Shown here piece after piece: positions 17,180 through 24,744 of a DNA stretch of 44,179 bases (position 1 is its first letter; each line of letters starts with the position of its first letter). A program made the translations under genes and the position numbers. The notes under the pieces were generated by a model, which saw only the letters and a list, made by a program, of their open reading frames with translations, was not told where the DNA came from and searched no databases. Source of the stretch: Bacteroidaceae bacterium (GTDB lineage Bacteria > Bacteroidota > Bacteroidia > Bacteroidales > Bacteroidaceae); assembly GCA_017621515.1 (NCBI GenBank), contig JAGASY010000051.1, positions 1-44,179 of the forward strand, written 5' to 3'.

Positions 17180-19018
17180 ATGCGTACTATAGAACTGCTC
17201 GCTCCTGCCAAGAACGCAGAATGCGGAATTGAGGCCATACGTCACGGAGCCGATGCCGTATATATAGGTGCAGGACGGTTCGGTGCGCGGGCTGCAGCCG
17301 GAAACAGTGTGTCAGATATCGCGAGACTCGTGGAATATGCTCACCTGTTCAAAGCCAAGGTGTATGTGACGGTCAACACCATACTCAGCGACAGCGAACT
17401 GCCGGAAGCGGAACGTCTGATATATGAGCTTTATGAAGCGGGAGTAGATGCACTCATCATTCAGGACATGGGACTGATGAAGCTGAATCTGCCTCCTATA
17501 GAACTTCATGCAAGTACTCAGATGGACAACTGCACAGCCGAGAAAGTCCGCTTCCTTCACGAAGCAGGTTTCAGGCAAGTGGTTCTTGCACGCGAACTTT
17601 CGCTTGACGAAATAAAGAAAATCCACAACGAATGTCCCGACACAAAACTTGAAGTTTTTGTTCACGGGGCACTGTGTGTCAGCTACAGCGGACGTTGCTA
17701 CATCAGCGAATCCTGCTTCAGACGCAGTGCCAACCGAGGAGAATGTGCACAGGTGTGCCGAATGGAGTTCGACCTCGAAGATGCCGATGGAAAGAAAATT
17801 ATCCGCCACAAGCATCTCCTGTCCCTCAAAGACCTGTGTCAGATAGATTCTCTCGAAGATTTGTTGGAGGCAGGAGCATCTTCGTTCAAGATAGAAGGAA
17901 GGCTCAAGGACATTGGTTATGTCAAGAATGTAACAGCCGCCTACAGTCGCGCCATCAATGCCATCATTGCCCGCCATCCCGACAAGTATGCCCGCGCATC
18001 ATCAGGATGCGTAAAACTGGCATTCACTCCGGATGTGGCAAAAAGTTTCAACCGAGGATTCACTCATTACTTTCTCTATGGACGCAACGAAGACATCTTC
18101 TCATTTGACACACCGAAAGCGATGGGAGAATTTGTCGGCAAGGTGAAGGAGGTATATGACAGATATTTCACTGTGGCGGGAACGGCTTCGTTCGCAAATG
18201 GAGACGGACTTTGTTTCATCGATGAGAACGGACACAAGCTGTACGGTTTCCGTGTGAACAAAACAGAAAACGGCAGGCTCTATCCTCTCGAAATGCCGCG
18301 TATGCTTAAATCAGGCACAAGACTCTACCGCAATTTCGACCAGCGTTTCGATAAGATACTGTCCCAGAACAGTGCCGAAAGGTTCATTCCTATAGACATA
18401 ACTATCAGCGAAACAGAGAATGGGTTTCATATCTCCATGTCTGATGACGACGGATGCACAGCTGTGCTCGAAGCGAAAGGAGTAACAAAGGAGTTGGCAC
18501 GTACTCACCAGAAAGAAAATATAGAATGTCAGTTCTCCAAACTTGGAGGCACTCCCTTCAAGCTGCGTTCATTAAATATACAATATTCGAAGAATTGGTT
18601 CCTCCCTTCATCACTTCTCGGTGAATGGAGGAGACAACTTGTGCAACGCATGACAGAAGAGCGTATGCGCTTTCATCCTCTCAACCATAGACAACAAGCA
18701 TCGACGCTCCACAAGTTCCCGGCTGAAAAGTCTCACATCACCTACCTTGGGAATGTCATGAACAGTCTTGCAAAAGCGTTCTATGTCGAACATGGAATGG
18801 AGACGATAGACCCGGCTTTTGAACTTGAACATCCTTCCGATGTGCCGGTCATGTTTTGTCGCCACTGCCTGCGCTACAGCATGGGCTGGTGTCCTTCACG
18901 TCAGCATCACTCCGCTCCATATCAGGAACCTCTCTACCTAAGTATTGCCAACGGAAAGCGTTTCAGACTTGACTTCGACTGCAAGAAATGTATCATGAAA
19001 CTGATACCAGAGCGGTAA
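17180..19018 (+). CDS. U32-family protein (RlhA/TrhP-like RNA hydroxylation group)
   Basis: 612 residues. The N-terminal barrel starts IELLAPAKNAECGIEAIRHGADAVYIG. The U32 signature is present as EVFVHGALCVSYSGRCYIS followed by NRGECAQVCR. A C-terminal cysteine group (C560, C563, C571, C601, C604) may bind a metal or Fe-S cluster. U32 proteins were named collagenase-like peptidases, but characterised members such as RlhA and TrhP act in 5-hydroxylation of rRNA or tRNA pyrimidines, which is the more likely role here. Length and C-terminal extension fit the RlhA-like subgroup better than the shorter TrhP. It is coupled to metA with a 6-bp gap. Confidence 0.85.
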   Translation: MRTIELLAPAKNAECGIEAIRHGADAVYIGAGRFGARAAAGNSVSDIARLVEYAHLFKAKVYVTVNTILSDSELPEAERLIYELYEAGVDALIIQDMGLMKLNLPPIELHASTQMDNCTAEKVRFLHEAGFRQVVLARELSLDEIKKIHNECPDTKLEVFVHGALCVSYSGRCYISESCFRRSANRGECAQVCRMEFDLEDADGKKIIRHKHLLSLKDLCQIDSLEDLLEAGASSFKIEGRLKDIGYVKNVTAAYSRAINAIIARHPDKYARASSGCVKLAFTPDVAKSFNRGFTHYFLYGRNEDIFSFDTPKAMGEFVGKVKEVYDRYFTVAGTASFANGDGLCFIDENGHKLYGFRVNKTENGRLYPLEMPRMLKSGTRLYRNFDQRFDKILSQNSAERFIPIDITISETENGFHISMSDDDGCTAVLEAKGVTKELARTHQKENIECQFSKLGGTPFKLRSLNIQYSKNWFLPSSLLGEWRRQLVQRMTEERMRFHPLNHRQQASTLHKFPAEKSHITYLGNVMNSLAKAFYVEHGMETIDPAFELEHPSDVPVMFCRHCLRYSMGWCPSRQHHSAPYQEPLYLSIANGKRFRLDFDCKKCIMKLIPER

Positions 19019-19053
19019 AAAAAACAGTCTCTTATTTCACACCCGAACAAGAT

Positions 19054-20073
19054 ATGAAATCCGTCAATCTCATCATCCTGCTGCTCACACTGATATTTGT
19101 CGCATGTACCTCAGACCAACTCCATGAGGACAAGCATGTGCCTGAAGCGGCAGACAGTCTTTCCGTTTCAGAAGCCGACACCACAGTCACAGAGCTGACA
19201 CGTCAACAAATCGACTCGTTGCGCTTCAGACTGACCCACCACTATGATGAGAATTTCAACTTTTGCGTAAAAGCAGACTCTCTCATTCTTATACCCAAAG
19301 AAGGAGATATGATTACGGATACCTGCATGGTATATCGCGGAGACTTGCTCGTGGTGGCGGACATAAAACCTATCTCAAGCGACAGCACCGACACGATATG
19401 GGTGAAAGTGGCTCACGACCAAATGACAATGGGATGGATTGTAGAAAGCGACCTACTGAAAGGCGCAGTTCCGGACGACCCTATCTCCCTGCTTCTCGAC
19501 TCTATGACCGGAAGCCGCAGCATTTGGATGTCAGCAATCGTGGGCATTGGCATCGTATGTTTTCTTTTCAGACGCGCAAGTCACAAGAAACTACAGATTA
19601 TCCGCTTCGGAGATATGGACAGTTTCTATCCACCGTTATTTCTTATGCTGGTGGCGACAACCGCTTCATTATATGCCACAGTACAGAATTTTCTACCGGA
19701 GTTTTGGCAAGAATATTATTTCCACCCCACCCTCAATCCTTTTGAGCTGCCAGCAATCATGTCGGCTCTTGTCATCAGTGTTTGGCTGACAACCATCACC
19801 CTCATCGCTGTAATTGAAGAGGTATATCGCAACTTCCGCCCCCTTTCCGGCATAACTTACCTGCTCGAAATTATCGGAGTAGCCATGATTGTATATCTTT
19901 TCATAAGCTGGACGACGCTGTACCTCATCGGCTATCTCTTCCTGCCTATATTTTTATTTTTTACCCTGCTCATCTATTTCAAATTTATTCGGCAACCTTA
20001 TATCTGCGGAAACTGTGAGCACACTCTGCACAAAAAAGGCACATGCCCATACTGCGGAGCTGAAAACAAATAG
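19054..20073 (+). CDS. Membrane lipoprotein with C-terminal zinc ribbon, unknown function
   Basis: 339 residues from the start chosen here. An upstream in-frame ATG at 18988 would overlap the U32 gene and bury the signal; the chosen start gives a clean lipoprotein signal (LIILLLTLIFVACTSD). Residues 20-140 form an extracytoplasmic domain with an SH3-like flavour (GDLLVVADIKPISSDSTDTIWVKVAHD..GWIVESDL). Several transmembrane helices follow (IWMSAIVGIGIVCFLF, LFLMLVATTASLYATV, IMSALVISVWLTTITLI, and a paired hydrophobic region). The last 25 residues are a zinc ribbon (CGNCEHTLHKKGTCPYCG). I do not recognise a named family. It probably shares the metA-U32 transcript, which ends at a strong terminator just downstream. 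Confidence 0.75.
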   Translation: MKSVNLIILLLTLIFVACTSDQLHEDKHVPEAADSLSVSEADTTVTELTRQQIDSLRFRLTHHYDENFNFCVKADSLILIPKEGDMITDTCMVYRGDLLVVADIKPISSDSTDTIWVKVAHDQMTMGWIVESDLLKGAVPDDPISLLLDSMTGSRSIWMSAIVGIGIVCFLFRRASHKKLQIIRFGDMDSFYPPLFLMLVATTASLYATVQNFLPEFWQEYYFHPTLNPFELPAIMSALVISVWLTTITLIAVIEEVYRNFRPLSGITYLLEIIGVAMIVYLFISWTTLYLIGYLFLPIFLFFTLLIYFKFIRQPYICGNCEHTLHKKGTCPYCGAENK

Positions 20074-20144
20074 TCTCTTCTTTCTACCGGAACGGCACAC
20101 CACCGATATGTCCGCACTGAAAGAAGCCTGATTCCATACGGGCA

Positions 20145-20193
20145 CAAAAAATCCCGGATGCTGTGTCAACCACAAACATCCGGGATATTTTTC
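20145..20193. terminator. Bidirectional terminator between the zinc-ribbon gene and fba
   Basis: Perfect arms ATCCCGGATG (20151-20160) and CATCCGGGAT (20177-20186), with A-rich sequence before and T-rich sequence after, so it works on both strands for these convergent genes. Confidence 0.9.
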
Positions 20194-20222
20194 AACCGCT
20201 CACCACGAGCGATTTTTATATT

Positions 20223-21224
20223 TTAGCACTGAGCAAGTTTGCCGTCAGAACCAAGTACGTTCACAATCTTGTGGATGTACATCTTCTTCATGTTCTCACG
20301 AGCAGGTTTGAGATACTGACGTGGGTCGAAGTGAGATGGGTTCTCAGCCATGTACTGACGGATAGCAGCAGTCATTGCAAGACGTGAGTCAGAGTCGATG
20401 TTAATCTTGCATACAGCAGACTTAGATGCCTGACGGAGCTGATCTTCTGGAATACCGATTGCAGCTTCGAGCTTACCGCCGAACTTGTTGATAGTGTTAA
20501 CCTCTTCCATAGGAACTGAAGAAGAACCGTGGAGAACGATAGGGAATCCAGGAAGCTTCTTCTCAATCTCAGCGAGGATGTCGAATGCCAATGGTGGCGG
20601 AACGAGAACACCGTTCACGAGAGTACACTGCTCAGGAGTGAACTTGTGAGCACCATGAGAAGTACCTATTGAGATAGCGAGAGAGTCGCAACCTGTACGA
20701 GTAGCGAAGTCGATAACCTCTTCTGGCTTTGTGTAGTGTGACTCAGCAGCAGAAACCTCATCCTCAACACCTGCAAGCACACCAAGTTCAGCCTCAACAG
20801 TTACGTCATACTGGTGAGCGTAGTCAACAACCTTCTTAGCGAGAGCAACGTTCTCCTCATATGGGAGGTGAGAACCGTCAATCATCACTGAAGAGAAGCC
20901 CATGTCGATACAGTCCTTGCAGAGTTCGAAGCTGTCTCCGTGGTCAAGGTGAAGAACAATTTCAGGATGCTCGCAGCCGAGTTCCTTAGCGTATGCCACA
21001 GCACCTTCTGCCATGAAGCGAAGGATAGTAGCGTTAGCATAGTTTCTTGCTCCCTTTGACACCTGCATGATGACAGGAGATTTTGTCTCTACAGCAGCCA
21101 TCACAATTGCCTGCATCTGCTCCATTGTGTTGAAGTTGAATGCAGGTATAGCATAACCTCCCTTGATAGCTCTTGCAAACATATCTCTTGTGTTCACAAG
21201 ACCCAAATCTTTGTAATTTACCAT
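20223..21224 (-). CDS. fba: Class II fructose-1,6-bisphosphate aldolase
   Basis: 333 residues. It cleaves fructose-1,6-bisphosphate to triose phosphates in glycolysis, using zinc. Visible motifs are PEIVLHLDHGDSFELCKDCI (zinc His and catalytic Asp), GTSHGAHKF, and LHGSSSVPMEEVN. The gene uses a narrow set of codons and strong terminators on both sides, as expected for a highly expressed glycolytic gene. Its -7 element lies 57 bp upstream. It is monocistronic. Confidence 0.97.
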   Translation of the reverse strand: MVNYKDLGLVNTRDMFARAIKGGYAIPAFNFNTMEQMQAIVMAAVETKSPVIMQVSKGARNYANATILRFMAEGAVAYAKELGCEHPEIVLHLDHGDSFELCKDCIDMGFSSVMIDGSHLPYEENVALAKKVVDYAHQYDVTVEAELGVLAGVEDEVSAAESHYTKPEEVIDFATRTGCDSLAISIGTSHGAHKFTPEQCTLVNGVLVPPPLAFDILAEIEKKLPGFPIVLHGSSSVPMEEVNTINKFGGKLEAAIGIPEDQLRQASKSAVCKINIDSDSRLAMTAAIRQYMAENPSHFDPRQYLKPARENMKKMYIHKIVNVLGSDGKLAQC

Positions 21225-21280
21225 AATCGTTTAATTAATTTAATAAACAAATATTATCGTCGTTTCTACTTTAACACCCA

Positions 21281-21288
21281 CAAAGTTA
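21281..21288 (-). promoter_or_regulatory. -7 promoter element for fba
   Basis: The minus strand reads TAACTTTG, 57 bp before the fba start, giving a leader of roughly 50 nt. Confidence 0.65.
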
Positions 21289-21387
21289 AATCATTTTTTC
21301 TTAAAATTCCCTCTCCCAAAAACAAAATTACATTTTATAGTATAAAATCCTATTTTTTTCGTTTATTTGCAACAAAACTTTATAATT

Positions 21388-22071
21388 ATGAAAAGGGGAC
21401 ATTCTATTTTCACCATCATGTTATTCATATCACTAATATTAAGCGGATGTGAAAAGCTGGTGGTACCTGAGTATGGGGGAAACGATACGGAAAAGACGGA
21501 TTCAGACAAAGGCAATAACTCCGGAACTGAAGACGAAGAAGACAACAACGGTTCTTCCACTACACCAGACGACAACGGCAAAGAAGATGACAATCCCGGA
21601 ACGGGAGACAACAATCCAGAAGACAATCCGAATAAAGACGACAATGAAGAGGAGGAAGACATTTTACATAATGGCTATGAAACTTCCCCTTATCTGGCAT
21701 CAGACTTGGCAACGGGGTATGTCGGCAAATATATAATAGAAAAAGGTGCAGCCATCAGCAACAGCTGGGTTGTCGGATATATCGTCGGCTACGTGAATGG
21801 CACAAAGCTCACTGAGAAAAGTGCGGTATTCGCTGCCGGAAACAAAGAGACAAACATACTTATAGCAGACACACCATTGGAAACGGACTACACCAATTGT
21901 GCCCCCGTACAACTCTCCTCCGGCACATCCTATAAAGCGGCGAGAGAGGCCCTGAACCTCAAAATACACCCGGAGAATATCGGAAGAAAAGTCAAATTAT
22001 TAGGAATTGCAGAGAAATATATGGGGTGTGCAGGAATAAAAAATACACGCGAATATAAGTTCATAGAGTAA
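21388..22071 (+). CDS. DUF6359-like lipoprotein with acidic linker
   Basis: 227 residues from the ATG at 21388, which gives a good lipoprotein signal (IFTIMLFISLILSGCEKL). Residues 25-95 are a low-complexity Asp/Asn/Glu/Gly/Thr linker, a common spacer that lifts surface lipoproteins off the outer membrane. The C-terminal 120 residues (SNSWVVGYIVGYVNGTKL.., NILIADTPLETDYTNCAPVQL, NIGRKVKLLGIAEKYMGCAGIKNTREYKF) look like the DUF6359 OB-fold-like domain found in Bacteroidetes surface proteins. Role unknown. It is divergent from fba and followed by rpmE2 with its own promoter. Confidence 0.8.
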   Translation: MKRGHSIFTIMLFISLILSGCEKLVVPEYGGNDTEKTDSDKGNNSGTEDEEDNNGSSTTPDDNGKEDDNPGTGDNNPEDNPNKDDNEEEEDILHNGYETSPYLASDLATGYVGKYIIEKGAAISNSWVVGYIVGYVNGTKLTEKSAVFAAGNKETNILIADTPLETDYTNCAPVQLSSGTSYKAAREALNLKIHPENIGRKVKLLGIAEKYMGCAGIKNTREYKFIE

Positions 22072-22087
22072 AAAGTATAGACTTTTC

Positions 22088-22119
22088 TTTGGCAATCAAC
22101 AATAAAAGTCGTAATTTTG
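22088..22119 (+). promoter_or_regulatory. Promoter of rpmE2
   Basis: TTTG at 22088-22091 and TAATTTTG at 22112-22119, spaced by 20 nt: a full match to the Bacteroidetes consensus. The leader before the start codon is about 65 nt. Confidence 0.8.
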
Positions 22120-22189
22120 CAGCGAAATAGCGTGCCGTAAACAAAACCATTGCACAGAAAAAATATAAAAAAAAAGCAATAATAGTAAA

Positions 22190-22444
22190 ATGAAAAAAGG
22201 TATTCATCCAGAGAACTATCGTCCGGTAATCTTCAAAGATATGTCAAACGGCGATATGTTTCTTTCTCGTTCTTGTTGCAAGGCAACAGAAACTGAAATT
22301 TTCGAGGGTCAGGAGTATCCGGTTGTAAAGATTGAAATTTCAAGCACTTCTCACCCATTCTACACAGGAAAGGCTAAGTTGGTAGATACAGCAGGTCGTG
22401 TAGATAAGTTCATGAACCGTTATGCTGCAATGAAGAAGAAATAA
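22190..22444 (+). CDS. rpmE2: 50S ribosomal protein L31, type B
   Basis: 84 residues. It begins [29 protein letters not shown] and ends in a basic tail [10 protein letters not shown]. It lacks the N-terminal CxxC zinc pair of type A L31, so it is the zinc-independent paralogue type. In bacteria with both types, type B is induced when zinc is low; whether this genome has a type A gene cannot be told here. It has a consensus promoter and its own terminator. Confidence 0.97.
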   Translation: MKKGIHPENYRPVIFKDMSNGDMFLSRSCCKATETEIFEGQEYPVVKIEISSTSHPFYTGKAKLVDTAGRVDKFMNRYAAMKKK

Positions 22445-22486
22445 ATCTTCTCATCAAGAACGGAACTTATTTTTCCCAAATAGAAA

Positions 22487-22530
22487 AATGGCATCAACAT
22501 GGTATAGTGTTGGTGCCATTAATCTTTTTA
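22487..22530 (+). terminator. Terminator of rpmE2
   Basis: Arms AATGGCATCAACA and TGTTGGTGCCATT (one mismatch) with a short loop, followed by AATCTTTTTA. Confidence 0.85.
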
Positions 22531-22589
22531 AATGCGCACGCGTACCGCACTGTTTTTATTATATTATACTGATCAATATTTTTGCCCTG

Positions 22590-23472
22590 TTTTGTCGGAA
22601 TGATTACAAAACAAGCACAGGTTCTGAGAATCTTGTTCACCATAGAATTGAAGCCCCATAAGAAAATTTTTGACATCGTTTTTTTGAGGTGTATTTGATT
22701 TTGACAAAAAGGCGGTATATTTCAACAACAAGAATCATATTTCACTGAATTACGCACAAATACTTTCTTTTTGATTTTGTCAAATGTTAAAATTCCAAGC
22801 CCTCTGGAACGCTTCAAAATGAAGCACACCGAACTTTTCTCGAAGAACGGGGATTTTACGCGCATTTCATGAAGCTTCCGCGAATTGTGAAATAGTGTTT
22901 CATTTTGAAGCGATTCTTTTACATTTGTTTATTTCCGGCGAAGAGTTTTTTTGAAAAAAGTACTAAGTTTTCAAAATTCCAGCGCACTGTCGTCACATTT
23001 CCAGCGCACTGTTTTTTTAACCACAGTGCGCTGCTTTTTTATTTACTGTGCGCTGAAATTTTGACGACAGCGCGCTGAAAATAAAAAGACACAGGGAAGT
23101 AGAGAAAAAAGCAGTTTACATCGGTCGGAATGTTAAGAAGTGTATAATTTGCCTTTTTAGAAAATCGTCTAAATAAAAACTTAAAAGTGAGTGGTTCTAA
23201 GGTAGTGTTTGGGGATGGAGATAGTGAATTCGAATATAATATATTAATAATCAACAAATTATCAAGCCACTCAAAATATTCGAAAAATTGCGTCCGACAC
23301 ATTTTTTGAGCATTTTGACAAATTCTATATTTTATTGATTGTCAATCAGTTATCTTCTAGTAAAAAATTTTGTATCTTTACCATCGACAGAAAATCGTTT
23401 CAAGTGTTAAATTTACATTTTGAGCGAAAATATCATTTTGTCAAATCGGGAAATGCAGTTTTAGCGTGTTTC
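22590..23472 (+). repeat. Long intergenic repeat L, copy 2 (about 880 bp)
   Basis: This fills most of the 1.35-kb gap between rpmE2 and the tandem lipoproteins. It starts near TTTTGTCGGA, contains ACAAGCACAG and ATAGAATTGAAGCCC, and ends near TTTTAGCGTGTTT; copy 3 has the same outer limits in reverse orientation. The central module (22990-23082) is an extended palindrome of CAGCGCACTG boxes: two on the left and three complementary ones on the right. The 60-codon frame is open from about 23150 to the TGA after SKNCVRHIF (near 23310), but is frameshifted at its 5' end. Confidence 0.9.
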
Positions 23473-23603
23473 TTTCGCTGTTTTAAGCAGGTGTATTCAA
23501 ATTTTGTTTAGTCAAGGAGTCTGTGAATACCTTTACAATAAAAAAAATAAAATTTAGCCAAAAATTAACGAACAATTGTTATACAAAAACAAAATAAATC
23601 AAT

Positions 23604-23611
23604 TACATTTG
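23604..23611 (+). promoter_or_regulatory. Possible -7 element for the tandem lipoproteins
   Basis: TACATTTG matches TAnnTTTG, 183 bp before the first lipoprotein start. The leader between has no clear hairpin or ORF. Confidence 0.4.
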
Positions 23612-23794
23612 CAATCGCTACTTAAAGTTTCAGATTTTCAGTAAGAAGTCTTTTACAAGGTTGCCATCCTGATATGAAATTATAAACAAGCTATGAAAGA
23701 GAGGGCAAGTTTCACAACAGGTGTAAATTTCTATTGAATGTAAAACAAGGCGGCATAAGACCGTATAATTATTAACTATTAAAAAAGCAAAGAA

Positions 23795-24163
23795 ATGAAA
23801 AAAGTATTTCTATCTATCTTTCTTGTAGGCATAACATTCTCGTCATGCACTACTATCACTAAAACAGCCAGCACGCTTGATGTGAATGACCAATTGACCT
23901 CCACTTCAACCGCAGACTTGGAAATTTCTTCTGAGAAAATCACTCACACTCACAAAACCACAGCCAAAGAGAGAAGAGGCGGCAGAAAAAACATTATCAG
24001 CTCCACTATCCAAGAAGCTCTGCAAGCTAACGGAGGCGGTGATGTGCTCGTGGCACCACAATATGTCACCGTAAAAAAGACAGGACTTTTCGGTTCCAAA
24101 ATAAAGACTGTCACAGTCAGCGGCTACCCTGCCAAATACAAAAACTTCAAGCACAACAAATAA
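23795..24163 (+). CDS. Small lipoprotein, tandem paralogue 1
   Basis: 122 residues with a lipoprotein signal (MKKVFLSIFLVGITFSSCTT). After the Cys comes TITKTASTLDVNDQL, then a basic middle (KERRGGRKN). A conserved C-terminal motif follows: DVLVAPQYVTVKK.. TVTVSGYPAKYKNF. The second gene, 18 bp downstream, encodes the same layout (TTINKTATTADI.., ADVLLEPQFIYTK, LSVTGYPATYKNF). I know such proteins as hypothetical lipoproteins of Bacteroidales, with no assigned function. They are probably anchored in the outer membrane. Operon with the next gene is likely. Confidence 0.8.
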   Translation: MKKVFLSIFLVGITFSSCTTITKTASTLDVNDQLTSTSTADLEISSEKITHTHKTTAKERRGGRKNIISSTIQEALQANGGGDVLVAPQYVTVKKTGLFGSKIKTVTVSGYPAKYKNFKHNK

Positions 24164-24181
24164 ACAGTAAAGAAGTGAGTT

Positions 24182-24643
24182 ATGAATAAATTAGCATTAT
24201 CAGCTCTGTCAGGTGCATTACTCTTGGTTACTTCATGTACAACAATAAACAAGACAGCCACCACAGCAGACATCAGCAACAACATAAAAAGTTATCCGGA
24301 GGTGGTGGATCTCGATGTCCAAGCCAAAACGGCACTTAGCATGACATGGACTTTCAAACCGTTCCATATAGGAGAACCTAAACTCTCTACGGCAAAAGGC
24401 AACCTTATTGCAGAGGCATTAAGTGCAACCAAGGCAGATGTACTGCTTGAACCGCAGTTCATATACACAAAGACATCTTACGGCGAGAGAGTTCTGTCTG
24501 TAACTGGTTATCCTGCCACATACAAGAACTTCCGAAAAGCTACTCCGGAAGACATAGAAGCAATAAAGGCATGTAATAATGCAAATGAGAAAATACACCA
24601 TAACAGTGGCGGCAACGGACTATTCGGAATATTCAGTAAATAA
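24182..24643 (+). CDS. Small lipoprotein, tandem paralogue 2
   Basis: 153 residues with lipoprotein signal MNKLALSALSGALLLVTSCTT. It is a diverged copy of the preceding gene: both share the post-Cys TI.KTA.T.D, a central segment ending in EAL.A, the DVL.(A/E)PQ motif and the closing (V/L)SV(S/T)GYPA.YKNF. This copy adds a C-terminal Gly/Asn-rich tail (HHNSGGNGLFGIFSK) absent from the first. It ends before a strong terminator at 24681. Function unknown. Confidence 0.8.
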   Translation: MNKLALSALSGALLLVTSCTTINKTATTADISNNIKSYPEVVDLDVQAKTALSMTWTFKPFHIGEPKLSTAKGNLIAEALSATKADVLLEPQFIYTKTSYGERVLSVTGYPATYKNFRKATPEDIEAIKACNNANEKIHHNSGGNGLFGIFSK

Positions 24644-24680
24644 ATTGCACTTGTGTAAATCCTAAACAAGTGTTTACAAA

Positions 24681-24740
24681 ATACACAAGGTTGTGACGCA
24701 AAACCTTCATCATGTCACAACCTTGTGTGTTTTTCTTTAG
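24681..24740. terminator. Terminator between the lipoprotein pair and the ABC-F gene
   Basis: Perfect 15-bp arms ACACAAGGTTGTGAC (24683-24697) and GTCACAACCTTGTGT (24714-24728), followed on the plus strand by GTTTTTCTTT. The convergent ABC-F gene stops at 24745, so the hairpin can serve both strands. Confidence 0.9.
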
Positions 24741-24744
24741 CAGA

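Noticed and set aside
18988..19053. Earlier start for the zinc-ribbon lipoprotein
   Set aside because: It would overlap the U32 gene and place 22 residues before a clean lipoprotein signal.
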